A stretch of DNA of 64,000 nucleotides from Loktanella atrilutea (lineage in GTDB: Bacteria > Pseudomonadota > Alphaproteobacteria > Rhodobacterales > Rhodobacteraceae), in the NCBI RefSeq assembly GCF_900128995.1, contig NZ_FQUE01000005.1:62001-126000 (forward strand), in the 5' to 3' direction. Positions 19,064-28,545 of the stretch are shown in pieces; position 1 is the stretch's first letter; every line of letters starts with the position of its first letter. Position numbers and translations under genes: made by a program. Below the pieces are notes generated by a model that was not told the DNA's origin, did no database searches, and worked only from the letters and a program-made list of their open reading frames with translations.

Positions 19064-19122
19064 CCCCGCACCCGCCCAGCCCAGCACCCGCCTAACCCCG
19101 CACCCGCCCAGCCCCTCACCCG
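19064..19122 (+). repeat. Degenerate C-rich short tandem repeat
   Basis: Between two convergent genes there are three to four imperfect copies of a unit close to CCCGCACCCGCCCAGC, the last running into the 3' end of xseA. It could slip during replication. No gene or terminator with a T run is seen here. Confidence 0.6.
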
Positions 19123-20580
19123 CTAAACCCGCACCCGCCCGTCGGCGAACTCGATCTCGACCGCGCTGGCCCCCTGCAGGTCTGACGTCCGTGTCGCAAC
19201 AGCGCCATCGGCGCGCACGACCGCGTAACCGCGGCGAAGCGTCTCGCGATAGCCCAGCGTTTCCCGCAGGCGGTCCAGCGCCAGCAGCCGGGCGCGCCGT
19301 TGGTCCTGCGCCCGCGTCGCCCGATCGATCAGGCGCTGAACGCGGGCGTCCAGCCGTTCGCGCGGGCGCGTCAGATCGGGCGGCGACAGGCGCAGGCCGG
19401 AAAGCCGCTGCCCCGCATCCCCCACGCGCCGCACCAGCGCCGGGTCCAGCCGCGCCCCAAGCGTGTCCAGCCGCCGTCTCTGCTCTGCCACGCCGCGCTG
19501 CAAAAGCCCCGGCCGCAGCGCCGCATCCGCCAGTTTCACCCGCTTCGCCGCCGCCGCCTGACGCAGCGCCGCCGGCAACCGCTCGCCCAGATAATCCAGC
19601 CGCTGCGCCGGCCCCTGCAACAGCGCCTCCGGCTGCGGCAGCGCGCGCGCCAGGTCGCGCAGCCGCTGCTGGCGCTGCCCCAGTCCCTGCGTCACCGCCC
19701 GGCTGATCCGCGCCCCCTGATTGTCGAGCGCGGCGAACAGGTCCATCCGCACCGGCACCGCCATCTCGGCCGCCGCCGTCGGCGTCGGCGCCCGGCGGTC
19801 GCTGACGAAATCGATCAGCGTCGTATCGGTCTCGTGCCCCACGGCAGAGATCAGGGGAATCCGGCTCTCGAAGGCGGCGCGCGCCACGATTTCCTCGTTG
19901 AAGCCCCACAGATCCTCCAGCGACCCGCCGCCCCGCGCCACGATCAGCAGATCGGGCCGCGGCAGCGCGCCGCCGGGCGTCAGCCGGTTGAACCCGCGAA
20001 TCGCCGCCGCGACCTCGGCCGCGCAGTTCGCCCCCTGCACCGCCACGGGCCAGACCAGCACCTTGCGCGGGAACCGATCGCGCAGCCGGTGCAGGATGTC
20101 GCGGATCACCGCCCCGGTGGGCGAGGTCACGACGCCGATGATTTCGGGCAGGAAGGGCAGCGGCTGCTTGTGGGCGGGGTCGAACAGCCCTTCGCCCTGC
20201 AGCTTGGCCTTGCGCTTTTCCAGCATCGCCATCAGGGCGCCCGCCCCGGCGGGGGCGATGTCCTCGATCACGATCTGGTATTTCGACTGGCCCGGAAAGG
20301 TCGTCAGCCGCCCCGTGGCGATGACCTCCATCCCCTCCTCCGGCAGCTGCGGCAGCGCGTCGGCCCGGCCCTTCCAGATGATCCCCGACAGCACCGCCCG
20401 GTCGTCCTTGAGGTCGAGGTAAAGGTGCCCCGACCGTGGCCGCGTCACGCGCCCCACCTCGCCCCGGATGCGGACATGGCCGAACTCGCCCTCGATCGCC
20501 TTCTTCACCGCGCCCGCGATCTCGCTCACCGTGAATTCCGGCGCGTTGCTGGCGGGGGTCGCGTGTTCGAAAAGGTCCAT
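19123..20580 (-). CDS. xseA: Exodeoxyribonuclease VII large subunit
   Basis: The 485-residue product is the large subunit of exonuclease VII, which degrades single-stranded DNA. An OB-fold N-terminal domain (about 15-110; [26 protein letters not shown]) leads into the catalytic domain ([58 protein letters not shown]), then a long arginine/alanine-rich coiled-coil and a beta tail. The ATG at 20580 is preceded by AAGGGC at a good distance; the longer frame into purD's region is a shadow. XseB is not encoded in this window. The last residues run into the C-rich repeat. Confidence 0.95.
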   Translation of the reverse strand: MDLFEHATPASNAPEFTVSEIAGAVKKAIEGEFGHVRIRGEVGRVTRPRSGHLYLDLKDDRAVLSGIIWKGRADALPQLPEEGMEVIATGRLTTFPGQSKYQIVIEDIAPAGAGALMAMLEKRKAKLQGEGLFDPAHKQPLPFLPEIIGVVTSPTGAVIRDILHRLRDRFPRKVLVWPVAVQGANCAAEVAAAIRGFNRLTPGGALPRPDLLIVARGGGSLEDLWGFNEEIVARAAFESRIPLISAVGHETDTTLIDFVSDRRAPTPTAAAEMAVPVRMDLFAALDNQGARISRAVTQGLGQRQQRLRDLARALPQPEALLQGPAQRLDYLGERLPAALRQAAAAKRVKLADAALRPGLLQRGVAEQRRRLDTLGARLDPALVRRVGDAGQRLSGLRLSPPDLTRPRERLDARVQRLIDRATRAQDQRRARLLALDRLRETLGYRETLRRGYAVVRADGAVATRTSDLQGASAVEIEFADGRVRV

Positions 20581-20653
20581 CGGGCTGCCCTTGTGGAGTG
20601 TCAGCGCTGACCTTAGAACGCAACCCAACCAAGGCCAAGCGGAGAGACCCCCG

Positions 20654-21922
20654 ATGAACATCCTGATCCTCGGCAGCGGCGGCCGCGAACACAGCCTGGC
20701 CTGGGCGATCAAGCAGAACCCCAAGTGCGACCGCCTGATCGTCGCGCCCGGCAACGCCGGCATCGCGGATCTGGCCGAATGCGCCGAGATCGACATCCTC
20801 GACGGCGCCGCGGTGGTGGATTTCGCCGCCCAGAACGCCATCGACTTCGTCGTGATCGGGCCAGAGGCGCCCTTGGCCGCCGGCGTGGCCGACGCCTGCC
20901 GTGCGGCGAACCTCGCGGTCTTCGGCCCTTCGGCGGCGGCGGCCCGGCTCGAATCCTCGAAATCCTTCACCAAGGCGATCTGCGACGCCTGCGACGCCCC
21001 CACCGCCGCCTATGCCCACTTCACCGATGCGGACGCGGCCCGCGCCCATGTCCGTGCGAACGGCGCGCCGATCGTGATCAAGGCCGACGGCCTCGCCGCC
21101 GGCAAGGGCGTCACCGTCGCGATGACCGAGGCCGAGGCGCTGGCTGCCATCGACGACATGATGGGCGGCCAGTTCGGCGCCGCCGGTGCCGAGGTGGTGA
21201 TCGAGGACTTCATGGAGGGCGAGGAGGCCTCCTTCTTCGTGCTCTGCGACGGGCAGACCGTGCTGCCGATCGGCACGGCGCAGGATCACAAGCGCGTGGG
21301 CGAGGGCGACACCGGTCCCAACACCGGCGGCATGGGCGCCTATACCCCGGCGCCCGTGATGACGGAAACGGTGACGCGGGCCGCCCTCGACCGCATCGTG
21401 ACGCCGGTGGTGAACGCCATGGCCGCCCGCGGCACGCCCTTCACCGGGGTCCTGTTCGTCGGCCTGATGATCAAGGACGGCGCGCCGCGGCTGGTGGAAT
21501 TCAACGTCCGCTTCGGCGATCCCGAATGCCAGGGGCTGATGATGCGCCTCGGCGGTCAGGTGCTCGACCTGCTTCATGCCTGCGCCGAGGGGCGTCTGGC
21601 GGACCAGCGCGTCCACTGGGCCGACGACCACGCCCTGACCGTGGTGATGGCGGCGCGCGGTTATCCCGGCACCTACGTCAAGGGGACACGGATTCGCGGC
21701 TTGCCCGCCCTGCCGGAGGACAGCTTCAACATGGCCTTCCACGCCGGCACGGCAGAAGATGCCGACGGGCATATCGTCGCCACCGGTGGCCGTGTCCTTG
21801 GCCTGACCGGCCGCGGCGCCACGCTGGCAGAGGCGCACGCCCGCGCCTATGCCATGGTCGATGCCCTGGACTGGCCAGAGGGCTTCTGCCGCCGCGACAT
21901 CGGCTGGCGCGCGCTGACCTGA
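20654..21922 (+). CDS. purD: Phosphoribosylamine-glycine ligase
   Basis: The 422-residue ATP-grasp enzyme joins glycine to 5-phosphoribosylamine, the second step of purine synthesis. The opening [17 protein letters not shown], the PGNAG segment, the ATP-grasp part [13 protein letters not shown] and [13 protein letters not shown] are diagnostic. A GGAGAG ribosome site precedes the ATG. The gene is divergent from xseA and followed by two AT-rich palindromes. Confidence 0.97.
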   Translation: MNILILGSGGREHSLAWAIKQNPKCDRLIVAPGNAGIADLAECAEIDILDGAAVVDFAAQNAIDFVVIGPEAPLAAGVADACRAANLAVFGPSAAAARLESSKSFTKAICDACDAPTAAYAHFTDADAARAHVRANGAPIVIKADGLAAGKGVTVAMTEAEALAAIDDMMGGQFGAAGAEVVIEDFMEGEEASFFVLCDGQTVLPIGTAQDHKRVGEGDTGPNTGGMGAYTPAPVMTETVTRAALDRIVTPVVNAMAARGTPFTGVLFVGLMIKDGAPRLVEFNVRFGDPECQGLMMRLGGQVLDLLHACAEGRLADQRVHWADDHALTVVMAARGYPGTYVKGTRIRGLPALPEDSFNMAFHAGTAEDADGHIVATGGRVLGLTGRGATLAEAHARAYAMVDALDWPEGFCRRDIGWRALT

Positions 21923-21931
21923 CCCGGGGCG

Positions 21932-22008
21932 CCGATTTTTCTAGAAAAATCGGAGAGGTCCCAGCCGCTGCCCTCCGTCACCGGGCGTCGATTTTTCTGG
22001 AAAAATCG
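21932..22008. repeat. Pair of AT-rich palindromes downstream of purD
   Basis: A perfect 22-base palindrome (arms CCGATTTTTCT and AGAAAAATCGG, 21932-21953) is followed 35 bases later by a near-perfect 20-base copy (arms CGATTTTTCT and GGAAAAATCG, 21989-22008). They stand out in GC-rich sequence and resemble the AT-palindrome part of the composite repeats at 28.4 and 59.4 kb. Confidence 0.75.
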
Positions 22009-22017
22009 CTTCTGCGC

Positions 22018-22051
22018 AAAAAGAAAGGCCGCACCCTCCCAAGTGCGGCCT
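22018..22051 (-). terminator. Intrinsic terminator of carD
   Basis: Read on the minus strand, AGGCCGCAC and GTGCGGCCT form a nine-pair stem (22026-22051) followed by TTTCTTTTT. It begins about 25 bases after the carD stop. Confidence 0.85.
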
Positions 22052-22075
22052 CTCCTCCTCCCTGGCGGGTCGGGC

Positions 22076-22585
22076 TTACGCCGCGCGACCTACCAGAACC
22101 GAACCGATCTCCTCCGCGGCGGCCTTCTCGTCGTTGCCGGCCACGGCGGCGATCTCGCGGGTCAGGCGCTCCAGGGCGGCCTCGTACAACTGACGCTCCG
22201 AGTAGCTCTGCTCGCGCTGATCATCCGCACGATGCAGATCGCGGACGACTTCCGCAATAGCAATCAGATCGCCCGAGTTGATCTTTTGCTCATATTCTTG
22301 CGCACGGCGCGACCACATCGCCTTCTTGACCTTGGCCTTGCCGCGCAGGGTCTTCATCGCGTGGCTGACGACATCGGGAGTCGACAGGGCGCGCATGCCC
22401 ACCTCGCTCGCCTTGTGGGTCGGCACGCGCAGGGTCATCTTGTCCTTTTCGAAGGCGATCACGAACAGCTCCAGCTCGAAACCGGCCACTTCCTGGGTCT
22501 CGACGGACACGATCTTGCCCACGCCGTGCGCCGGATAGACGACGAAATCGTTGGGCTGGAAATCTTTCTTCTTCGACTTGCTCAT
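22076..22585 (-). CDS. carD: CarD-family transcription regulator
   Basis: The 169-residue protein has an RNA-polymerase-interacting domain (about 8-65; DFQPNDFVVYPAHGVGKI) and a helical DNA-binding C-terminal domain (about 70-160). CarD proteins bind the RNA polymerase beta subunit and stabilise open promoter complexes, especially at rRNA promoters. The ATG at 22585 starts the lysine-rich MSKSKKKDF opening; the longer frame is rejected. The gene has its own likely promoter and a strong terminator, so it appears to be a single-gene unit next to fdxA. Confidence 0.95.
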   Translation of the reverse strand: MSKSKKKDFQPNDFVVYPAHGVGKIVSVETQEVAGFELELFVIAFEKDKMTLRVPTHKASEVGMRALSTPDVVSHAMKTLRGKAKVKKAMWSRRAQEYEQKINSGDLIAIAEVVRDLHRADDQREQSYSERQLYEAALERLTREIAAVAGNDEKAAAEEIGSVLVGRAA

Positions 22586-22694
22586 GGTATTCCTTTCTGT
22601 GACCCGGACGACAAAACACCCCGGCGGTGACATCTGTCATCGTCAGGGTGGCGGACGCAGGAAACGGGGTCATGTGATTTGCGGCATTGCCCGG

Positions 22695-22723
22695 ATCATA
22701 CCACAAAAATCGACCCCGCGAAA
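22695..22723 (-). promoter_or_regulatory. Predicted promoter of carD
   Basis: TATGAT is a near-consensus -10 on the minus strand; TTTCGC lies 17 bases upstream as a weak -35. The leader would be about 100 bases. Confidence 0.45.
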
Positions 22724-22786
22724 GCGTGACGATTCCATCCGGAAAATGCAGCTATGTCAGACGGTTGGCAACCGAAACGTCGCGAA

Positions 22787-23122
22787 TCAGCCGCCCTCGC
22801 CGGGCGCCTCGCTGAACAGGTCCATCTTGCCGGTCTTGCCGTCCATCTCCTCGGCGTTCGGCAAGGGGTCCTTTTTCGTGATGATGACCGGCCACTTCTC
22901 GGAATACTTGCGGTTGAACTCGACCCACTTCTCCATGTCTGGCTCCGTGTCCGGGCGGATCGCGTCGGCGGGGCATTCGGGTTCGCAGACGCCGCAGTCG
23001 ATGCACTCGTCGGGATGGATCACCAGCATGTTCTCGCCCTCGTAGAAGCAGTCCACGGGACAGACTTCGACGCAGTCGGTATATTTGCAGGCGATGCAGT
23101 TGTCGTTGACGATATAGGTCAT
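22787..23122 (-). CDS. fdxA: Seven-iron ferredoxin FdxA
   Basis: The 111-residue cytoplasmic electron carrier holds a 3Fe-4S and a 4Fe-4S cluster. The cysteine patterns [18 protein letters not shown] and [16 protein letters not shown], followed by the conserved C-terminal extension ([15 protein letters not shown]), define the FdxA/FdII type. The ATG at 23122 matches the family start [13 protein letters not shown]. It lies 49 bases downstream of the S4 gene on the same strand and may share the helicase-S4 transcript. Confidence 0.96.
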   Translation of the reverse strand: MTYIVNDNCIACKYTDCVEVCPVDCFYEGENMLVIHPDECIDCGVCEPECPADAIRPDTEPDMEKWVEFNRKYSEKWPVIITKKDPLPNAEEMDGKTGKMDLFSEAPGEGG

Positions 23123-23171
23123 GGGCGATCTTCCGAGGTGAATTGAAGTCTTGCTAGGACAGGCGGCGGGA

Positions 23172-23558
23172 TCATTCAAGCGCGAATGGATCGTCCCGGC
23201 CCCGGGCTGCATTCATGTCGCGGCGATCCTTGCCGGTGGGACGCCCGCCGCCGTCAAAGCGCGGATTGGCGGGCTCCTGTACCACGGGTGGCGACAGGTC
23301 CTCGTAAAGCCCCTGCGCCTCTGTCGCGGGACCGCGGCGGTTGCCGCAGTCCAGGATGCGCACGACCCGGACGCGCCGGTCCTGCGCAAAGGTCAGGACA
23401 TTGCCCGCCCCCACGGCCCGGGCGGGCTTGGACACGGGCACGCCGTCGACCCGCACCTTGCCGCCGCTCACGATCTCGGCCGCCAGACTGCGCGATTTGA
23501 AGAACCGCGCCTGCCACAGCCACTTGTCCAGCCGGATCGTCTGCCGCGCCTCGCTCAA
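23172..23558 (-). CDS. S4-domain RNA-binding protein (HslR-like)
   Basis: The 128-residue protein has an S4 RNA-binding domain at residues 8-70 ([19 protein letters not shown], then [18 protein letters not shown]), as in the heat-shock protein Hsp15/HslR that rescues stalled 50S subunits. The C-terminal tail is basic and probably disordered. Its ATG overlaps the TGA of the helicase gene by four bases (23555-23558), so the two are translationally coupled, fitting a joint RNA-related role. Confidence 0.9.
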   Translation of the reverse strand: MSEARQTIRLDKWLWQARFFKSRSLAAEIVSGGKVRVDGVPVSKPARAVGAGNVLTFAQDRRVRVVRILDCGNRRGPATEAQGLYEDLSPPVVQEPANPRFDGGGRPTGKDRRDMNAARGRDDPFALE

Positions 23559-26503
23559 CTCGGCTTGAAGCCCTGAAGCGCCGCGGCAAAGGGGTTGTCG
23601 GGATCGATCTTCTTCTCGGCCCGGGCGGGCTTGGCCGCAAAGCTCTGCGGCCGGTCGTCGGATTTCGGTCCGCGCTTGCCCTGCGGCTTGCCGCCGGGCT
23701 TGCCATCGGACTTTCCGCGCCGCGGCTGGCCACCCTCGGCCCGGCGCGGGGCGTCGTCACGGCGGCCCCCCTGCGGACGCCCCCCCTGACGGACCGGCCG
23801 CCGGCCCCATGTGAAGGTATAGAAGGTCTCCATCTCCGGCGCCGCAGCCTCGGTGTCCGGGGCCTCCGGCGTCGCGCCCCCGGCGGAGGCATCCCCCTCC
23901 TCGACGATCCCGGTCGTGGAATCGCCGATCGCGTCCAGCTGGGCGGGTGCGGTCGGCGGCATCGGGGGCACGTCAGAGGGCGTCCCGCCCGGCACGGTCT
24001 TCGGCTCGTCCGGCATCGGGTCTGGCAGGTCGGGGCCCGGCGCATCGCCCGGCCCCGTCGGCACGCCCTCGCCCGGCATGTCGCCGGGGGCATCCGCCGG
24101 GCGGTCGGGGATCGGCGGCCGCGCCGCCTTGACCTTGGGCCGCTCGCCCTTCTCTGCCGCATAGCCCAGCCCGCCCATCAGGTCGGCGAACTGGTCCAGC
24201 GTGGTGCCGGTGATCGACAGCATGTCGGGCACCGCTTCGAATCCGGTCTTGCTGTTCTGGTCGCGCAGCATGTCAGCCAGCCTTTCAAGCATGTCGATGC
24301 GGATCGCCCGCGCCCCGGCTGCGCGGTAGCCCGCCATTGCGTAATACCCCGGTGCGGCATCGCCAGCCGCAGGCACCGTCACCAGACCGGGCGGCGGGCT
24401 TTCGGGAAACTCCTGCAGACCCTGCGACAGGGCCCACAGGACCAGACGCAGACGGGTGGGTGCGGGTTTCAGCAGAAGCGGCAGAAAGATCGTGAACTGG
24501 CCAAACCTTATACCATGTTTACGCAGGGCGCCGCGCGCCTCCTGATCCAGCGCCTTGACCTCGTCCGCGACCTCGCCGCGCGGGATGATCCCGAAGTGCT
24601 CGGACATCCGATAGGCAAAGCCCTTGGCCCCGCCGGTCAGCGTCTCGTCGTTCTTCAGCGCCAGCAGCGGTTCCATCGCGGTCGCGATCTTGCGGTCGAT
24701 GAAATGCTGCAACCGGCGCTGCACCTTGGCGGCCACGTCGGGGCCGGCCTCGTCGTCGACGAAGGCCACGACCTTCGGCTTCAGCGGATCGTCGCCCGCC
24801 ACCAGCTTGCCGACCGCATCGGACCCCCACATCAGGCCGCCCTGCTCGGTAAAGTCCATCTCGGTGTCCGGCGCGTTGTAGAACCGGTCCGCCCGCAGGT
24901 GGAAATGCGGCACCAGCGCCTGCGCGCTCGCCTGCCGCAGGGTCTTGGCCTCGTCCGGGCTGCCCGCCTTGTCCATGCGGAAGCGGAAACCTTCAAGACG
25001 GCCGATGAATTCGCCCTCGACCGTCACTTCGCCCTTGTCGTTCACGTCAGCCAAGAGGCTCTCCTTCTGTTTGAGCCGGCGGAGCAATACGGATGTGCGC
25101 CGGTCCACGAATCTTTGCGCCAATGCGCCGTGCAGCGCATCCGATAGGCGGTCTTCTACAGCGCGGGTCTGGTCGCGCCAATGGTTTTCGTCCCGCAGCC
25201 AGCCCCTGCGCTGCGCCACGTAGGTCCATGTGCGGATATACGCCAACCGTTTGCTCAGCGTGTCGATGTCGCCGTCGTCCCGGTCGATCCGCGCGACCTG
25301 CAGGGCGAACCAGTTCTCGTCGATATGGCCGATCTGGTGCAGGTCGGTGAATATACGCATGAGAAGCCCCGCGTGTTCCCCCTTCGATATCCCGCGAAAG
25401 TCCGGCACCCGGCAGACATCCCACAACAACCGCACCGACGGCCCGTCGCTGGCCCGGGCCGCCACGATCTCGTCCTGACCCAGCGCGCGCAGGGCGGCAA
25501 GGTCGTCGCTTTCGCGCACCCGGGTCAGCCAGTCGTTGTCGGTCCGCGCTTCCAGCGTCTGCAACAGGCGCTTGATCGATCCGAACTGCAGATCCGAATT
25601 GCGCCACTGCAGCTTCTTCACCGGTACGAACTGGTGGCTGACGATCTGGTTCACGACGCCCTCGTCCAGCTCCTCCGCCTCGCCGGTGACGCCGAAGGTG
25701 CCCGCCGCCAGATGCCGCCCGGCTCGCCCCGCGATCTGCGCCAGCTCGTCGGGTCGCAGCTCGCGCATCCGGTGGCCGTCGAACTTCGTCGTAGCCGAAA
25801 AGGCGACATGCTTGATATCGAGGTTCAGGCCCATCCCGATGGCATCCGTGGCGACGAGGTAGTCGACATCGCCGTTCTGATACATCTCCACCTGCGCATT
25901 GCGCGTGCGCGGGCTCAGCGCGCCCATGACGACGGCGGCCCCGCCCTTCTGGCGGCGGATCAGCTCTGCGATGGCGTAGCAGTTCTCGACCGAAAAGCCG
26001 ACGATGGCCGACCGTGCGGGCATCCGGCTCAGCTTCTTCGATCCGGCGTAGGACAGTTCCGAAAACCGGTCGCGGCGCTGGATCGTGACCTGCGGGATCA
26101 TCGCCACGATCGCCTGCCGCATGGTGTCGGACCCCATGAAAAGCGTCTCGTGCAACCCGCGTGCATGCAGAAGCCGGTCGGTAAAGACGTGGCCCCGCTC
26201 CGGGTCGGCACACAGCTGGATCTCGTCGACGGCCAGGAAATCGCAGCCCAGCCCCTCCGGCATCGCCTCGACCGTGCAGACCCAGTAGGCGGTGCGCGGC
26301 GGCACGATCCGCTCCTCGCCCGTGACCAGCGCCACGACGCCGGGCCCGCGGGCCTTCACGATCCGGTCATAGACCTCGCGCGCCAGCAACCGCAGCGGCA
26401 GGCCGATGACCCCCGTGCGGTGCCCCAGCATCCGCTCGATCGCATAATGCGTCTTGCCGGTGTTCGTCGGCCCCAGAACGGCCGTAACGCGAGAGGGCTG
26501 CAT
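23555..26503 (-). CDS. SUV3-like DExH RNA helicase with long disordered tail
   Basis: The 982-residue superfamily 2 helicase resembles mitochondrial SUV3. Walker A is GPTNTGKT (11-18); the Walker B box is DEIQ (about 92-95); motif VI lies in QIAGRAGRH. A SUV3 C-terminal bundle follows (to about 760). The last 200 residues are Pro/Gly/Asp-rich and then strongly basic (RPQGGRRDDAPRRAEGGQPRRG region), likely disordered RNA-binding tail. Family members unwind structured RNA with polynucleotide phosphorylase in mitochondria; the bacterial role is less defined. It heads a helicase-S4-fdxA gene string. Confidence 0.9.
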   Translation of the reverse strand: MQPSRVTAVLGPTNTGKTHYAIERMLGHRTGVIGLPLRLLAREVYDRIVKARGPGVVALVTGEERIVPPRTAYWVCTVEAMPEGLGCDFLAVDEIQLCADPERGHVFTDRLLHARGLHETLFMGSDTMRQAIVAMIPQVTIQRRDRFSELSYAGSKKLSRMPARSAIVGFSVENCYAIAELIRRQKGGAAVVMGALSPRTRNAQVEMYQNGDVDYLVATDAIGMGLNLDIKHVAFSATTKFDGHRMRELRPDELAQIAGRAGRHLAAGTFGVTGEAEELDEGVVNQIVSHQFVPVKKLQWRNSDLQFGSIKRLLQTLEARTDNDWLTRVRESDDLAALRALGQDEIVAARASDGPSVRLLWDVCRVPDFRGISKGEHAGLLMRIFTDLHQIGHIDENWFALQVARIDRDDGDIDTLSKRLAYIRTWTYVAQRRGWLRDENHWRDQTRAVEDRLSDALHGALAQRFVDRRTSVLLRRLKQKESLLADVNDKGEVTVEGEFIGRLEGFRFRMDKAGSPDEAKTLRQASAQALVPHFHLRADRFYNAPDTEMDFTEQGGLMWGSDAVGKLVAGDDPLKPKVVAFVDDEAGPDVAAKVQRRLQHFIDRKIATAMEPLLALKNDETLTGGAKGFAYRMSEHFGIIPRGEVADEVKALDQEARGALRKHGIRFGQFTIFLPLLLKPAPTRLRLVLWALSQGLQEFPESPPPGLVTVPAAGDAAPGYYAMAGYRAAGARAIRIDMLERLADMLRDQNSKTGFEAVPDMLSITGTTLDQFADLMGGLGYAAEKGERPKVKAARPPIPDRPADAPGDMPGEGVPTGPGDAPGPDLPDPMPDEPKTVPGGTPSDVPPMPPTAPAQLDAIGDSTTGIVEEGDASAGGATPEAPDTEAAAPEMETFYTFTWGRRPVRQGGRPQGGRRDDAPRRAEGGQPRRGKSDGKPGGKPQGKRGPKSDDRPQSFAAKPARAEKKIDPDNPFAAALQGFKPS

Positions 26504-26533
26504 GTTCGTCCCCGCAGGGTCGGTCGCGACGCG

Positions 26534-27094
26534 TCAGAGCGCCAGACCGTCCAGTTTGACTGACAGGCGGTCCATGGCGTCGACGACACCTTCCGCATGG
26601 GGCGCAATCTTCAGGATTCGCCCGTAGACCTCAAGGGCCTCTTCGGGGCGGTCCAGTTCCTGGAGGATCACCGCCAGCCCGCTCATCGCGCCGAAATGGC
26701 GGGGGTTGAGAGACAGGGCCGTGCGGATGTCGGCCAGCGCCGGCCCGACCTGACCGTCGGTGTAAAAGGCCGTCGCCCTCTCGTTGTAGCCTTCGGCAAA
26801 TTCCGGCGCGTGGTCGATCAGCGCGCTCAGATGCTGGATCGCAAGGCCCGTGTCGCCCGCCTCCATCGCGTCGGCGCCGCGCCGCAGCAGCAGGTCCATC
26901 GCGGCGGATCCGCTGCGCGACCACTGCGCCGCGATCTGGCCCTGAATCTGCGGCGTCTCCTCCGGCCCGGCCTCGGCCAGCCGGTCGAACAGGGCATCCA
27001 GCTCCGCCGTCTGCGCCCGCGCGCCGCCGCCGCAGGCCAGCGCCAGCACAAATGCCGCCACGAAAGGATTGATGACTGATCTTCGCTTGGTCAT
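26534..27094 (-). CDS. Exported TPR-repeat protein
   Basis: The 186-residue product has a signal peptide (about 1-27, ending ARAQ) and at least three tetratricopeptide-like helix pairs from about residue 65 to 170 (ADAMEAGDTGLAIQHLSALIDHAPEFAEGYNERA and following). TPR proteins act as protein-protein scaffolds; a periplasmic location is inferred from the signal. It precedes the helicase gene on the same strand with a 30-base gap. Specific function unknown. Confidence 0.85.
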   Translation of the reverse strand: MTKRRSVINPFVAAFVLALACGGGARAQTAELDALFDRLAEAGPEETPQIQGQIAAQWSRSGSAAMDLLLRRGADAMEAGDTGLAIQHLSALIDHAPEFAEGYNERATAFYTDGQVGPALADIRTALSLNPRHFGAMSGLAVILQELDRPEEALEVYGRILKIAPHAEGVVDAMDRLSVKLDGLAL

Positions 27095-27167
27095 ACCGGC
27101 AATGTAGCGTAACCCGCGTCCGATACCAGTGGCGCGCCCTCACAACCTCGACAAAGGATACACCCCC

Positions 27168-27455
27168 ATGAGCGATGTCATCACACAGGCCGTCATGAAA
27201 CTGAACGAGAAGATGGACGGCGGTTTCGACGGCACCGCCAAGTTCGTGGTCGAGGACGAGGGCACCATCATGATCGACCGGAACGGCGCCCGCGCCGGCG
27301 ACGAAGAGGCCGAGGTCACCCTCACCGCATCCCGCGACACCTTCGAGGGCATCCTGAACGGCGACGAGAACCCCACCGCCGCCTTCATGACCGGCAAGCT
27401 GACGATCGACGGCGATATGGGCAAGGCGATGCAACTGGCGGGCGTGCTGGCCTGA
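27168..27455 (+). CDS. SCP2 sterol-binding-domain protein
   Basis: The 95-residue protein is a minimal SCP2 fold (MSDVITQAVMKLNEKMDGG, then FVVEDEGTIMIDRNG and FMTGKLTIDGDMGKAMQL). Members bind lipids or acyl chains in the cytoplasm. The ATG at 27168 follows an AAAGGA ribosome site; a GTG at 27129 in the same frame is rejected. The stop overlaps the next start (TGATG), coupling it to the lysophospholipase-like hydrolase and suggesting a shared lipid-related role. Confidence 0.9.
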   Translation: MSDVITQAVMKLNEKMDGGFDGTAKFVVEDEGTIMIDRNGARAGDEEAEVTLTASRDTFEGILNGDENPTAAFMTGKLTIDGDMGKAMQLAGVLA

Positions 27456-28390
27456 TGCGCTACGCCCCCCTGCATGCGGATGTCGCCTGCGGCCCCGATG
27501 CGGGGGCGGCGCACTGGATCAAGACCACCGACCATGCCCAGATCCGCGTCGGTCACTGGGTGACCGGCGCGGACCGCGGCACCGTCCTGCTGTTCCCCGG
27601 CCGGACCGAGTACATCGAGAAATACGGCCGCGCCGCCGGCGACCTGCGCGCCCGCGGCTTCGCCACGATCACCGTGGACTGGCGCGGCCAGGGTCTGGCC
27701 GACCGCGCCACGCCAAACCGCGCCACGGGCCATGTCGCGGCCTTCGGCGACTTCCAGAAGGACGTGGCCGCGATGCTGACCCACGCCCGGGACCTCGGCC
27801 TGCCGAAACCCTTCTACCTCATCGCCCATTCCATGGGCGGCGCCATCGGTCTGCGCGCCCTGATCGAGGGTCTGCCGGTGCGCGCCGCCGTCTTCTCGGC
27901 GCCGATGTGGGGCATCCAGATGGCCGCCGCCCTGCGCCCCTTCGCCTGGGGCATCTCCTCCGTCGCCCGCCGCCTCGGGCTCGACACCCGCATGGCCCCG
28001 GGGCAAGAGGCGGAAAACTACCTCACCCGCATCGCGGTCGAGGAAAACACCCTGACCTCCGATCCCGAGATGTTCGACTACATGCGCCGTCAGATCACCG
28101 CCTACCCCGACCTCGGCCTCGGCGGACCCTCCCTGCGCTGGCTGAACGAATCGCTGGTCGAGATGCGGCGCATGGCGCGCCTCGCCTCGCCCCGCACCCC
28201 TGCCACCACCTTCCTCGGCACCGCCGAATCCATCGTCGATCCCGGCCGCATCCACGACCGCATGGCGCGCTGGCCTTCCGGCACGCTGGAACGGGTCGAC
28301 GGCGGCAAGCACGAGACGATGATGGAAACCCCCGACATCCGCACCCGCTTCTTCGACACCGCCGCCAGCCTCTTCGACGCGCACCGCTAG
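27455..28390 (+). CDS. Alpha/beta hydrolase, lysophospholipase (PldB)-like
   Basis: The 311-residue serine hydrolase has the nucleophile elbow AHSMGG (Ser about 131), the oxyanion/early motif FPGRTEYIEKYG and a late catalytic His in GGKHETMME. VDWRGQGLADR is the typical segment of the monoacylglycerol lipase/PldB group. It probably cleaves acyl esters of lysophospholipids or monoglycerides. It is coupled to the SCP2 gene. A composite intergenic repeat follows its stop. Confidence 0.88.
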   Translation: MRYAPLHADVACGPDAGAAHWIKTTDHAQIRVGHWVTGADRGTVLLFPGRTEYIEKYGRAAGDLRARGFATITVDWRGQGLADRATPNRATGHVAAFGDFQKDVAAMLTHARDLGLPKPFYLIAHSMGGAIGLRALIEGLPVRAAVFSAPMWGIQMAAALRPFAWGISSVARRLGLDTRMAPGQEAENYLTRIAVEENTLTSDPEMFDYMRRQITAYPDLGLGGPSLRWLNESLVEMRRMARLASPRTPATTFLGTAESIVDPGRIHDRMARWPSGTLERVDGGKHETMMETPDIRTRFFDTAASLFDAHR

Positions 28391-28403
28391 GGCGCCGGCC
28401 CCG

Positions 28404-28486
28404 GTCCTCGCTTTTTTCCAAATACTCCCGCCGGAGGCACCTTGCCGCGTGCGGCAAGGTCGGCCCGAATTTTCCAGAAAATTCGG
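28404..28486 (-). repeat. Composite intergenic repeat, copy A
   Basis: Read on the minus strand it has an AT-rich hairpin (arms CCGAATTTTC and GAAAATTCGG, 28465-28486), a GC hairpin (arms ACCTTGCCGC and GCGGCAAGGT, 28439-28460), and a tail containing CCGGCGGGAGTATTTGG and AAAAAGCGAGG. The tail recurs at 36.3 and, diverged, at 59.4 and 41.3 kb. Confidence 0.75.
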
Positions 28487-28545
28487 AGTGCCCGGTTGCA
28501 CCGGTCCGCACTGGCGGAACCGGGCCGCGGCGCTATCTGGCGATC

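Noticed and set aside
18932-21838. A 968-codon minus-strand frame across xseA and purD
   Set aside because: It is a shadow of the two real genes: the composition is repetitive Arg/Gly/Ala, with no domain, and both true genes have full family motifs.
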